Positions 32,745-43,020 of a stretch of DNA of 64,000 nt are shown in pieces. Made by a program: the position numbers and the translations under genes. The notes beneath the pieces are model-generated. The model searched no databases. It saw nothing but the letters and a program-made list of their open reading frames with translations, and had not been told where the DNA came from. Each line of letters opens with the position of its first letter. Positions within the stretch are counted from its first letter, which is position 1. The DNA is from Rhodohalobacter sp. 614A (GTDB lineage: Bacteria; Bacteroidota; Rhodothermia; Balneolales; Balneolaceae). The stretch spans positions 62,001 through 126,000 of the forward strand of contig NZ_JAKEDS010000002.1 in assembly GCF_021462415.1 (NCBI RefSeq), given 5' to 3'.

Positions 32745-35384
32745 TTATTCTACATCATTTGTGATTGTTTCAAAATCTTCCAATCGATTTTGGGTAGAAA
32801 GGAATTCTTTTAAACGTTCTTCGGCTTCCTGTGTAGACGTATGATTCTCCCCAAGTGATTGCAGCAGAATTTGGTAGCCTTCAATCAAAAGAGGTTCTGC
32901 TTCTTCCGTTCTGTTCAATGTAGCCAAACAATCTCCAAGCATACTGGTGGTAACACCACGTTCCGAACTGTTCGTGGACAACTGTTTAACCCGGATTTCG
33001 TATGCCCGCTGAAAATTAGGCAAAGCTTCTTGGGGATGATCTTGCAACATAAGTACAGAGCCAAGATTATGATAGCCATAACCCAAAAAAAGATGGTCTT
33101 CGGGTAAACCCTTTTCCCAAATATCAATCGCTTTTTTATAACTTTCTATGGCACCTTCCAGGTCTCCCGTTGTTCGTTTTGCATAAGCAATATTGTTGTA
33201 TTGAATACCAACATTTGGGTGCTCATTTCCATAAATACTCTCATAGATTTCTGCCGATTCCTGTTGCATTTTTAGTGCTTCTTCAGGTTCTCCCAGATTT
33301 GTAAGTACAGAGGCAAGATTATTCATCGCATAAGCTACATCTGCGTGGTCTTCTCCCTTTAATTCCCTGAACAGCTCAAGTGCCTGCTCATGGTTGATCC
33401 GCGCTTCTTCATACTCTTCTAAATCATCATAAATAATTCCAATATGGCTCAGAACCTGCGGTATGGATGGGTGTTGGTCGTTTTCATAATTGGACCGGTA
33501 AATGCCCAGTTCACGATTATATAATTTCAAGGCTTCATTATGATATCCCTGATCCAACAGCAACGTGGCCAGATTCCCGAGAGATACGGCAAGTTGTACA
33601 TCATTTGAATCCCGGAGTTGTTGTTCCAGTTCTAATGATTCGCGCAAAAGCTGTTCTGCAGATTCCAAATCGCCCATTTCCCACTTTAAAACGCCTCTAT
33701 CACTAATACGTATAGCGACAGTAGTATTTTCTTTTCCAAGCCTGCTGAGATCCGATTCAAAAGCCAGACGCAAAAGAGAATCTGCAACAGCGTAGTTTCC
33801 TTTTTTTTGCTCAAGTTTTCCATATTCAGCCTGAGAGTCCGATATATCCGGATGTGGAGGTGTATAAAGATTATTTCGAACCTTTAAAGCTTCGGCTAAA
33901 TGAACAGATGCCTTCTCCAAATCTCCGAGTTCACGATAAGTAACTCCCAGGGTATGATGAACAGCTGCTGCTACCGATGGATCCAGGTCTAATTCGTTGT
34001 CCATTCTTTCAGCAGTTTGATCAAGAATATCAATCACCCGAACATCCCGGCCATCTTCAAATGGGTTTGGAGAGGCGAGCATCTCCTGAAGAAAAGCATT
34101 GACCTGTTCCGTCTTCTGCCGTTCAATTTCAGTATTTCTGGCCTGAATTAATGAAAAAATAACTGTTCCAATAAGGATGAAAACTACAATCAGAGCTGCA
34201 GAGACGGCCGTTCGATTGCGCTGAACAAACTTTTTTGTGAGGTAACCTGCGCTTTCTGGGCGTGCTGAAATCGGTTCATTTTTTTGATAATGCCGAATAT
34301 CCTGTAATAGCTGATCTGCAGAACCATATCTTCGTTCTGATTCTTTGCGAAGAGCCTTCATAATTATATTGTCCAGGTCACCGCGCAATTCTTTTTTGAG
34401 ATATTTGGAATTTAAGCCGGTTCTAAGCCGTTTACTTTCTTCATTATTGATTTCCAAACCTTTGCCAACAAGGGTGCTTGGTTTGGTAGGGTAGGTCTCT
34501 GAAATAATGCTGCTGATTTCCATCGGGCTTTTTTCCGATAGATTGTATGGCAGGGAACCGGTAAGAATCTGGCATAGAATTAAACCAAGTGCATATACAT
34601 CTGTTGCGGTAGTGATGGATTCTCCCCGGACCTGTTCAGGACTTGCATATTCTGGTGTCATAAGGTATTGCCCGGTTCGCGTCAAAGCTGCTCCCTCTTG
34701 CGGATCTTCTTCAAGTATTTTTGCGATACCGAAATCAAGAAGTTTAACGCTGCCGTTATTATCTACAAGTATATTTGTAGGCTTTAAATCCCGGTGGACA
34801 ATCAGGCGTTGGTGTGCAAATTGTACTGCCTCGCAAACCTGCGCAAAGATATCAAGGCGTTGGGAAAACCCTATTTTGTTCTCGTAACACCATTCCGTGA
34901 TTGGTTTACCATCAATATATTCAAGAATAAAATAGGGGCGTCCCTCATCAGTCACACCTGCATCAAACAGTTGAGCTATATTTTTATGATGCAGCTTGGC
35001 GAGAATATTTTGTTCTAACTGGAGCCGTTTGTGCATGGATCGGCCCGGAATCAAACCATGCAAAAATTTGATGGCTACATCGCGTTCAAACTGGCCGTCT
35101 GCACGGGAAGCATGGTAAACGATACTCATCCCCCCACGTCCAATTTCTCTATTGATTTTCCAGGGGCCTACACGATCCCCCGCTTTGATGAAATCGTGCT
35201 CTAAGATATCATCTTCCAAAAAAGTACCGGATGAATAGTAAGCTTCCAGAAGTTTTTTCACTTCTTTTGCAAGACCAGAATCCTTTTCCTCAAGATTTTT
35301 AAGAAATATTTCCTGTTCATCAAGTGGCAGTTTTTCGCATTGATGGAAAAGTCCCTGAATTTCACCCCATTTATTTGAGTCCAT
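32745..35384 (-). CDS. Transmembrane Ser/Thr protein kinase with TPR tail
   Basis: The kinase domain spans about residues 72-345: glycine loop IGRGGMSIVY (81-90), Lys106 in VAIKF, catalytic HRDLKPTN (D199) and DFG (D217-F-G), then APE as SPEQ. A short N-terminal region precedes it, as in TIGR02999-linked kinases. One membrane helix (VVFILIGTVIFSLIQ, about 396-415) links it to an external C-terminal half made of many tetratricopeptide repeats (about 430-870). TPR tails bind partner proteins. The gene lies on the same strand as the ECF-like sigma factor, so control of that factor is plausible. Confidence 0.92.
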   Translation of the reverse strand: MDSNKWGEIQGLFHQCEKLPLDEQEIFLKNLEEKDSGLAKEVKKLLEAYYSSGTFLEDDILEHDFIKAGDRVGPWKINREIGRGGMSIVYHASRADGQFERDVAIKFLHGLIPGRSMHKRLQLEQNILAKLHHKNIAQLFDAGVTDEGRPYFILEYIDGKPITEWCYENKIGFSQRLDIFAQVCEAVQFAHQRLIVHRDLKPTNILVDNNGSVKLLDFGIAKILEEDPQEGAALTRTGQYLMTPEYASPEQVRGESITTATDVYALGLILCQILTGSLPYNLSEKSPMEISSIISETYPTKPSTLVGKGLEINNEESKRLRTGLNSKYLKKELRGDLDNIIMKALRKESERRYGSADQLLQDIRHYQKNEPISARPESAGYLTKKFVQRNRTAVSAALIVVFILIGTVIFSLIQARNTEIERQKTEQVNAFLQEMLASPNPFEDGRDVRVIDILDQTAERMDNELDLDPSVAAAVHHTLGVTYRELGDLEKASVHLAEALKVRNNLYTPPHPDISDSQAEYGKLEQKKGNYAVADSLLRLAFESDLSRLGKENTTVAIRISDRGVLKWEMGDLESAEQLLRESLELEQQLRDSNDVQLAVSLGNLATLLLDQGYHNEALKLYNRELGIYRSNYENDQHPSIPQVLSHIGIIYDDLEEYEEARINHEQALELFRELKGEDHADVAYAMNNLASVLTNLGEPEEALKMQQESAEIYESIYGNEHPNVGIQYNNIAYAKRTTGDLEGAIESYKKAIDIWEKGLPEDHLFLGYGYHNLGSVLMLQDHPQEALPNFQRAYEIRVKQLSTNSSERGVTTSMLGDCLATLNRTEEAEPLLIEGYQILLQSLGENHTSTQEAEERLKEFLSTQNRLEDFETITNDVE

Positions 35385-35602
35385 ACATCTTTTTTATTAA
35401 AAAGTTTAATCAGTATAACTTGAGGTGAGAATTGCCGCAAATTAATTTTGTTTAAGAATCAGCCGAAGCAGTTTGTGGATAGCAATCAAAAAAGATTAAT
35501 CGATTTTACCTAACTTATAGTAACTAATACGTTCGGTCTGAATTCTTTTGCGAATTAGATCTATATTCGAGTAATTTAAGGTATCATCTTAAACAGAGCT
35601 AA

Positions 35603-37684
35603 ATGAGACATTGCTCCCGACTTTTACTGCTTCTGGCAGTTTTACTTATCAGTTCATGTTCGAAAAGGTCTGATACTTATCATGTAAGTATTACCGCAGT
35701 TCCCACAGAAGCCGGAACTGTAACACCCGCTGAAGGTGATTTTAATATTGGCAGATCGCTTGAAATTTCCGCTTTTCCGAACGAACATTGGGTATTTGAG
35801 AGATGGGAAGGAGATCATACCGGAACGAATAATCCGGCAATTATCAATTTAGATACAGACAAGGATATTGCAGCTATCTTTGCCAAACGGGAATATAATC
35901 TTACTGTAAATATTGAGGGAGAAGGCTCTGTCAGCGAAAGGATTGTTCAACAAAAAGCTACCGAATATCCTCATGGAACAGTTGTAGAATTGACTGCAAA
36001 TCCGGCCGATAATTGGGAATTTATCGGTTGGCAGGGAGATATAACAGGAGCCGAAAATCCGGCTGAAATTACGATTGAAGGTGAAATGGAAGTCACAGCC
36101 GTATTCAGCAAGATTGAATATCCGTTAACTATCAATATTGTGGGCCAGGGAACGGTTACTGAAGAAATTGTCCAGGCCAAAGCCACTGATTATCCTTTTG
36201 GAACGGTTGTTAGATTAACGGCTGAAGCGGACTCAGGCTGGGCTTTCACAGAGTGGGAGGGAGATTTGGCAAGCACTGAGAATCCGGCTGAGATCACCAT
36301 CGACGAGCCCAAGACAGTAACTGTAAACTTCGATCGAACATTCAGGTTGAATACAATTTCGATTCCTGCCGCCGGTGGTACAATTGAACCTTTAGACGGA
36401 ACCTATGTGCGCGACACTTCTTTTGATGTAGAAGCTATTCCCAACGATGGCTGGCAATTCGTTGAGTGGCGTGGTGATTTTACGGGTACCACAAATCCGT
36501 TTAATCTTACTATGAATGGTAATAAAACTCTCGAAGCACATTTCGAACCTCTCAGTTTTACGTTGGATACAACCATAGTAGGAAATGGTCATATCTTGAT
36601 TGATATATTGAATGGAGGAGAAACAGAAGATGGCTACGAGTACGGTACTACCCTGGAATTAACAGCCGTTGCCGAAACTGACTGGTCATTCGTTCGGTGG
36701 CAAGGAGATGTGTCGGGTACCATAAATCCTACGCTTGTTACTATTGATGGAAGTAAATCTGTAACGGCCGTATTCCGGTTCTTCGATGGTGGGAACGGCA
36801 ATCCTGGAAATCCATATCAGATTTCCACATTGCTTCAACTCCAGGCCATGCAGGATTATCCCGATTCGCATTTTATTCTTACACAGGATATTGATGCAAG
36901 TGCAACTTCCGGTTGGAATATCGGTGCAGGATTTATGCCAATCGGTTCTGATGAAGTTCCATTTACCGGTGGTTTTAACGGTGCAGGATTCAATATTTCA
37001 AACCTGTTTATGAATCGGCCGGACGAACAGAATATCGGACTATTTGGCAATATTGGTACCGGAGTGGTTATTCAAAACACGATTCTAACCAATGCTGATG
37101 TTACAGGTAATGGAAATACAGGGGCTCTTGTAGGGCAAAATAACGGTGAAGTATTGCGCTCACACAGCACAGGAAGTGTGAGCGGATCATTCGCCAGCAG
37201 TGTTATTGGCGGCTTGGTTGGGCTGAATAATGGAACGGTTCAATCATCATCATCCAATGCAACGGTGATTGGTTATTCGAATGTTGGTGGATTAGTTGGA
37301 AGCAATACTTCCGATATTCTCAAATCCTATGCTCTTGGAGATTTTTCCGGCACTGACAATATTGGCGGTCTTTTGGGCGAAAATGTTGTGGGCGGTTTAG
37401 TTTCAGAATCGTTTGCAGCCGGCTCAGTATCAGCTTCACTTGGAAATGATGGCGGATTGGTTGGCGCAAACAATGCAACCGTAGAAATTAGTTATTGGGA
37501 TACGGACTCATCCGGTCAGATGGATGGAGATGGTGATGGCGATGTGACAATTGGACTAACCGGTTTAACGACACCCGAAATGTCCGGACCTGCTGCCGAA
37601 ACAAATATGAGTGATTTTAATTGGGTGGAAACGTGGACAACAACCCCTGCGTCTTACCCGATTTTACAATGGCAGTCTCAATAG
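35603..37684 (+). CDS. Lipoprotein with InlB-type repeats and GLUG repeats
   Basis: A lipoprotein signal (LLAVLLISSC, Cys near residue 19) leads to five tandem beta domains of about 73-75 residues, each with a motif such as W-x-F-x-x-W-x-GD-x-T/S-G-x-x-NP followed by a T-V/A-x-F strand. These match the divergent InlB B-repeat family found in surface proteins. The C-terminal third carries GLUG motifs (GGLVGLNNG, GGLVGSNTS, GGLLGENVV, GGLVGANNA), which occur in bacterial adhesins and autotransporter-like proteins, and ends in YWDTDSSGQ and a W-rich tail. A role in surface adhesion or ligand binding is inferred. The gene is followed by the tRNA/GIY-YIG locus. Confidence 0.82.
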   Translation: MRHCSRLLLLLAVLLISSCSKRSDTYHVSITAVPTEAGTVTPAEGDFNIGRSLEISAFPNEHWVFERWEGDHTGTNNPAIINLDTDKDIAAIFAKREYNLTVNIEGEGSVSERIVQQKATEYPHGTVVELTANPADNWEFIGWQGDITGAENPAEITIEGEMEVTAVFSKIEYPLTINIVGQGTVTEEIVQAKATDYPFGTVVRLTAEADSGWAFTEWEGDLASTENPAEITIDEPKTVTVNFDRTFRLNTISIPAAGGTIEPLDGTYVRDTSFDVEAIPNDGWQFVEWRGDFTGTTNPFNLTMNGNKTLEAHFEPLSFTLDTTIVGNGHILIDILNGGETEDGYEYGTTLELTAVAETDWSFVRWQGDVSGTINPTLVTIDGSKSVTAVFRFFDGGNGNPGNPYQISTLLQLQAMQDYPDSHFILTQDIDASATSGWNIGAGFMPIGSDEVPFTGGFNGAGFNISNLFMNRPDEQNIGLFGNIGTGVVIQNTILTNADVTGNGNTGALVGQNNGEVLRSHSTGSVSGSFASSVIGGLVGLNNGTVQSSSSNATVIGYSNVGGLVGSNTSDILKSYALGDFSGTDNIGGLLGENVVGGLVSESFAAGSVSASLGNDGGLVGANNATVEISYWDTDSSGQMDGDGDGDVTIGLTGLTTPEMSGPAAETNMSDFNWVETWTTTPASYPILQWQSQ

Positions 37685-37703
37685 AAGAGAAATAAAATCA
37701 TTG

Positions 37704-37742
37704 AAAAAAAAAGCTCAATCTGAATAAACAAATTGAGCTTTT
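37704..37742. terminator. Terminator of the defective tRNA-Gly copy
   Basis: A 9-bp stem (AAGCTCAAT at 37711-37719, ATTGAGCTT at 37732-37740) lies just after the 3' end of the tRNA-like sequence, with runs of A and T on the outer sides, so it can act in both directions. The same stem, with a different loop, follows the intact tRNA at 38102-38140. Confidence 0.7.
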
Positions 37743-37746
37743 AAAA

Positions 37747-37827
37747 TGGAGCGGGAAACGGGATTTGAACCCGCGACCTTCTCGTTGGTCCCGACGTTTC
37801 GGGACTCTGCCAATGAGCTATTCCCGG
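37747..37827 (-). pseudogene. Defective tRNA-Gly copy
   Basis: On the minus strand this reads as an 81-nt tRNA-like sequence. The 3' half including T arm, acceptor strand and CCA is identical to the tRNA-Gly at 38145-38219 over 42 bases. The 5' acceptor strand and D arm are tRNA-like but changed (first base C facing C). The 5' half of the anticodon stem and the anticodon are gone, replaced by the perfect hairpin GTCCCG...CGGGAC. It cannot decode. Its 5' end supplies the last two codons and the stop of the GIY-YIG gene. Confidence 0.8.
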
Positions 37828-38084
37828 TATTCGTTTTCATCTGAGTCAATCAGTTTTTGGATGAACACTTTGCTTTTCTGCCGTTTGATAAAATTTTCAA
37901 ATTTGATAGCCTCTGTTTTGGTGTCAAACGATTTGCAGAATTGAATCTCCCATGGTATTCCTGATTTTGTGGAAGGTGTAGATCCTTGATTATGAAGATG
38001 AAGTCGATTTTGAGGTGTATAGGAAGTGTAACCGGTATAAAATCGATCGGCTGATTGACTATGTAGGATGTAGGTATAAAACAT
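37818..38084 (-). CDS. Small GIY-YIG-domain endonuclease
   Basis: The 88-residue protein is little more than a GIY-YIG nuclease domain: the GIY element is YTYIL at the start, YIG is YTG (in RFYTGYT), the conserved Arg and His are in QNRLHLHNQG, and a Glu occurs in KFENFIKRQKS. Small proteins of this type (UPF0213/YhbQ-like) are frequent in Bacteroidota. The ATG at 38084 is preferred because the family begins at this point; another ATG lies at 38096. Its last codons CGG-GAA-TAG are the 5' end of the tRNA-like sequence at 37747-37827. The gene starts just after the terminator of an intact tRNA-Gly gene. DNA nicking or cutting at tRNA genes is inferred, not shown. Confidence 0.82.
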   Translation of the reverse strand: MFYTYILHSQSADRFYTGYTSYTPQNRLHLHNQGSTPSTKSGIPWEIQFCKSFDTKTEAIKFENFIKRQKSKVFIQKLIDSDENEYRE

Positions 38085-38101
38085 TGAAAAGCCCATGAAA
38101 T

Positions 38102-38140
38102 AAAAAAAGCTCAATTCGAGTGATCAAATTGAGCTTTTTT
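38102..38140 (-). terminator. Terminator of tRNA-Gly
   Basis: The 10-bp stem AAGCTCAATT (38107-38116) / AATTGAGCTT (38127-38136), with A- and T-runs outside, lies five bases beyond the tRNA 3' end on the minus strand. It ends six bases before the upstream possible start of the GIY-YIG gene. Confidence 0.75.
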
Positions 38141-38144
38141 AAAA

Positions 38145-38219
38145 TGGAGCGGGAAACGGGATTTGAACCCGCGACCTTCTCGTTGGCAACGAGATGCTCT
38201 ACCACTGAGCTATTCCCGC
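38145..38219 (-). tRNA. tRNA-Gly(GCC)
   Basis: The minus strand folds as a complete cloverleaf of 75 nt including an encoded CCA. The acceptor strands GCGGGAA and TTCCCGC pair fully, discriminator U is followed by CCA, the D arm is AGCTCAGTGGTAGAGC, the anticodon arm is CTCGT-TGCC-ACGAG type with anticodon GCC, and the T arm is GCGGGTTCAAATCCCGT. It is the intact partner of the defective copy downstream. Confidence 0.97.
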
Positions 38220-38350
38220 TTGTTGCAAGACTTCAAATATAAAGCCTTTCGGCCTTCCTTTTCAACACTATTTTTAATTTTTTAATCTGGTTTTTCAATT
38301 TCAAGCTTCAAAAAAATCATCAATAGACACCAGTTACAAGTAATAAACTC

Positions 38351-39661
<1,311 letters not shown>

Positions 39662-39690
39662 GTATTAAAATTTAAAAGGTTTAACAGCTA

Positions 39691-40035
39691 CTAGTTTTCC
39701 TGGTATGAGGCAATTGCTTCATCCAGCGTTTTGTAGTGCTTAAATACAGTAATGAGTTTTGTGATAATGAGCAAGCTTTCAATTTTATCTGTAGCGTTGG
39801 CAATTCGTAAATCACCACCTGCTTTCTTCATCGTTGTAAGTGCTCCAATAAGCATGCCCAATCCGGATGAGTTCATAAACTTCACTTTTCCGAGGTCGAC
39901 AACTACATTGGTTTTGTCGTTCTCGATCAACTCATGAAGTTCTTCATTCAGGCTAACGGCATCGGGTCCGCCCATTACATTACCTTTAAACTCGATTACC
40001 ACACAGTTGTATTTTTCAGAAACATTAAAACTCAT
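39691..40035 (-). CDS. STAS-domain protein (anti-sigma factor antagonist-like)
   Basis: This 114-residue protein is one STAS domain: FKGNVMGGPDAVSLNEELHELI, VVVDLGKVKFMNSSGLGMLIGAL and a helix to the end. The serine of the NSSGLG motif (S56 or S57) is where SpoIIAA/RsbV-type antagonists are phosphorylated by an anti-sigma kinase. Whether it acts on an anti-sigma factor here is unknown. It lies 30 bases after secF on the same strand. Confidence 0.85.
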   Translation of the reverse strand: MSFNVSEKYNCVVIEFKGNVMGGPDAVSLNEELHELIENDKTNVVVDLGKVKFMNSSGLGMLIGALTTMKKAGGDLRIANATDKIESLLIITKLITVFKHYKTLDEAIASYQEN

Positions 40036-40065
40036 AGGTCAAACTTTTTCTATTATCCGTTGTTA

Positions 40066-40980
40066 TTATTTGGCTTGCATTGCCCGTTTCTGAAGTTCTA
40101 CAACGAGCGCACTTGCAACAAATAGTGAGCTGTAAGTCCCTAAAACGATACCGATTACGAGAGCAAAAGCAAAGCCTTTTAGTACTTCTCCTCCAAAGAT
40201 AAACAGCACGGTTACCACAAACAAGGTGGTTAATGAAGTGATAACAGTTCGGCTGAGAGTGTCATTTAAGCTTTTGTTAATCATATCCTTGAAGTTCATG
40301 GTTTTGTAAACCAGCGAATTTTCACGAATACGGTCGAAAACAACCACTGTATCGTTCAGTGAGTACCCGACAATGGTCAGAAACGCAGCAATAATTGTTT
40401 GATCAATACTTACATCAAATGGCGCAAATTTTGCCATTATCGTAAAGATTCCGAGCACAACCAGTACGTCGTGTGCCAATGCGGCGATTGCTCCTGCCGA
40501 ATAATACCATCCTTTGAATCGAATAAAAATATAGATGAATACAACGGCGAGTGCGAACACAATAGAGTAAAGCGCACCCATACGCAGATCTTCGGCAAAT
40601 CGCGGACCTACAAGGTCGGTCTTCTCAATGGTAACAGGGTTGTCCGGATAGATTGACTCAAAATTTGAGAGGATGAGATCCTCTGTTTGAGTGATATCCA
40701 TCTCCGTATCTACCCGAACCAAAATTTCACTGCTCGATCCGAAAAGTTTTATTTCCGGGGTTGTACCCAGCGGTTCGGTTAGTTGGTCCCGGACTTCAAC
40801 GACATCCACGGGATTTTCGAAATCGAAAACGAACTCTTGTCCGCCACGGAAGTCAATGCCATAGGTCAAACCCATTGTAAAAATGGCCACAATGGAAATA
40901 ATGACCAGCGCACCAGAAAAGAAATAGGCGATCTTCTGGGCTCTTATAAAATCGTAATTTGGTGTTTCAAACCATCTCAT
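40066..40980 (-). CDS. secF: Protein translocase subunit SecF
   Basis: SecF works with SecD to pull preproteins across the inner membrane at the expense of proton motive force. Six helices are visible, with the opening helix 17-38, a periplasmic domain (FRGGQEFVFDFENPVDVVEVRDQL onward) and the conserved motif VGYSLNDTVVVFDRIREN in the helix region. The 304-residue length is typical. It sits between secD and the STAS gene. Confidence 0.95.
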   Translation of the reverse strand: MRWFETPNYDFIRAQKIAYFFSGALVIISIVAIFTMGLTYGIDFRGGQEFVFDFENPVDVVEVRDQLTEPLGTTPEIKLFGSSSEILVRVDTEMDITQTEDLILSNFESIYPDNPVTIEKTDLVGPRFAEDLRMGALYSIVFALAVVFIYIFIRFKGWYYSAGAIAALAHDVLVVLGIFTIMAKFAPFDVSIDQTIIAAFLTIVGYSLNDTVVVFDRIRENSLVYKTMNFKDMINKSLNDTLSRTVITSLTTLFVVTVLFIFGGEVLKGFAFALVIGIVLGTYSSLFVASALVVELQKRAMQAK

Positions 40981-41021
40981 AATGTATACCTGTTTATTTT
41001 AAATTCTTTTTGATTGAATGA

Positions 41022-42878
41022 TTATCCAAAGTTGATGTCGGCTGATTTATCGCGGGTCAGGTAATCAACAACCACGCGTGTAATCACAATTGCGCTAAAC
41101 AGCGATGCAACAATTCCTGCCATCAGAGTAACGGCAAAACCTTTAATCGGTCCCACACCAAAGCTGTACAGAATTACAGCTACGAAAAATGTGGTAATGT
41201 TAGCATCCATAATAGCACTCATAGCGTTGGAGTAGCCATTATCTATAGCTGCGCGTAATGTTTTGCCACCGCGCATCTCTTCGCGAATCCTGTCAAATAT
41301 CAGCACGTTCGCATCCACCGCCATACCAATCGTTAATACAATACCGGCGATACCCGGGAGGGTCAGCGTTGCGTTAAATGCGGCCAGAATTCCGAGAATA
41401 AAAATGATGTTTAGAATGAGAGCAAGATCGGCTATTCCACCACCGGCTCTGTAGTAAATAATCATAAAAAGAGCTACCACAAAAAGCCCGAAGAGGGTAG
41501 AATACAGACCCGCCTGGATAGAATCTTCACCTAAAGAAGCACCCACGGTTCGTTCTTCAATAATATCAAGAGGAGCGGGAAGTGCACCAGACAACAGAAT
41601 GTTTACAAGGTCTTCCGCTTCCACAACACCACCTAACCCGGAAATGGATGAGCGTCCATTGTTAATTTTATTCTGAACCGTGGGATAAGAGTACACATAG
41701 CCATCAAGTACAATTGAAACGGGTTTGCCAATGTTTGCTCCGGTAATTCGCGACCATCTTCTGGCACCTTCGGAGTTCATTGTCATGGAAACTTCGGCAG
41801 CATTTGTGGTCGGTTCAAACGCAACCCTTGCTTCTGAAATCACATCGCCGGTCAACTCAACCTGGTTTCTTACAGGTATCAATTCAAACAATTCTGTTCC
41901 GTTGTCTTCGGCAAAAGCACTGGCTCCCCACATCAGTTCGATATTTCGGGGAATGAAACTCTGAACATCTTCCTGTGCAAGAATATCATTTACAATGGAA
42001 GTATCTCTGCCGGCGGTATATCCGAATGAGTACTGATTGGTACCACGCAGGTCAAACACTTCGAGCAGGTTGGTCACGTCATCATTTGATGAATCTTGTG
42101 CTAAAGAATCACCCTCGGCCTGAGCGAGTGTATCAGCCTGTTCCTGTTCCATTTGATTGCTGAAATATTCAGCGATTTGCTGCTTAACAGCGTTGATTTC
42201 TTCCGGTTCGGGGAGTAATCGGAACTCCAGTCGAGCTGTTCCCCGAAGCAGGTCACGAACCCGCTCTTCATCGGCTACGCCCGGGAGCTCAACAACAATC
42301 CGGTTATTGCCCTGTTGAAGGATAGAAGGTTCGGTTACACCATACCGGTCCACACGAGAGCGGATAATTTCCATCGCGCGATCAACAGCCGCGTTGCGCT
42401 GCTCTCTGAGGTAGGTTGCAATCTCTTCGTTTGTGGAACGGCGAGTGATATTGTCGGCGTCTGATCTGTAGTAACGGCTCAAAAGCCCATCAGGATTGCG
42501 TGTTTCAAACTCGGTGACAAATTCATCAATGAAATCTGTTCGTTGTTCAAAAGCGCGTTGGCGTGCAATCTGGATGATTTCACGAAGTTGATCATCAGCA
42601 TATTCGCCGGCCAATTCGAGTAGTAATTGCGGAGTTCCTACTTCCAGTGTTACGTACATACCACCTTGCAAATCAAGGCCCAAAGAAAGAGATTCTTCTC
42701 GGAGGTTCTGTAATTTTGCAGCATTTTCTTCCTCGTATTGTGCTCGTTCCGATGGAACCATACTATTTATATGGCGTTGTTCCAATTGCCACTGAATAGT
42801 GGGGAATAGATAATAAATCGTCAATCCAAGGAACAGAACGATGCTTCCTATTTTAAATCCGTTGTTCTGTGATTTCAT
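41022..42878 (-). CDS. secD: Protein translocase subunit SecD
   Basis: SecD has an N-terminal helix (about 10-26), a long periplasmic region starting with LGLDLQGGMYVTLEV, the IVVELPGV segment, and five C-terminal helices containing IGMAVDANVLIFDRIREEMRGGK, which holds the proton-relay Asp. The 618-residue length fits. A Gln/Asp/Ser-rich insert (about 240-270, MEQEQADTLAQAEGDSLAQDSS) lies in the periplasmic part. It starts the secD-secF-STAS unit. Confidence 0.95.
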   Translation of the reverse strand: MKSQNNGFKIGSIVLFLGLTIYYLFPTIQWQLEQRHINSMVPSERAQYEEENAAKLQNLREESLSLGLDLQGGMYVTLEVGTPQLLLELAGEYADDQLREIIQIARQRAFEQRTDFIDEFVTEFETRNPDGLLSRYYRSDADNITRRSTNEEIATYLREQRNAAVDRAMEIIRSRVDRYGVTEPSILQQGNNRIVVELPGVADEERVRDLLRGTARLEFRLLPEPEEINAVKQQIAEYFSNQMEQEQADTLAQAEGDSLAQDSSNDDVTNLLEVFDLRGTNQYSFGYTAGRDTSIVNDILAQEDVQSFIPRNIELMWGASAFAEDNGTELFELIPVRNQVELTGDVISEARVAFEPTTNAAEVSMTMNSEGARRWSRITGANIGKPVSIVLDGYVYSYPTVQNKINNGRSSISGLGGVVEAEDLVNILLSGALPAPLDIIEERTVGASLGEDSIQAGLYSTLFGLFVVALFMIIYYRAGGGIADLALILNIIFILGILAAFNATLTLPGIAGIVLTIGMAVDANVLIFDRIREEMRGGKTLRAAIDNGYSNAMSAIMDANITTFFVAVILYSFGVGPIKGFAVTLMAGIVASLFSAIVITRVVVDYLTRDKSADINFG

Positions 42879-43020
42879 AATATTTATTAAATGATGTCTT
42901 AAAAAGGTTTAAATAATTTCATCGCGGTAGATAACAGGGTAAAATGTGATTGTGTTGAAATGAAAAGCCCTGTTAAATGGACAAATAAGAATGATTGTCC
43001 GGCATTTAGAAGAGATGATG

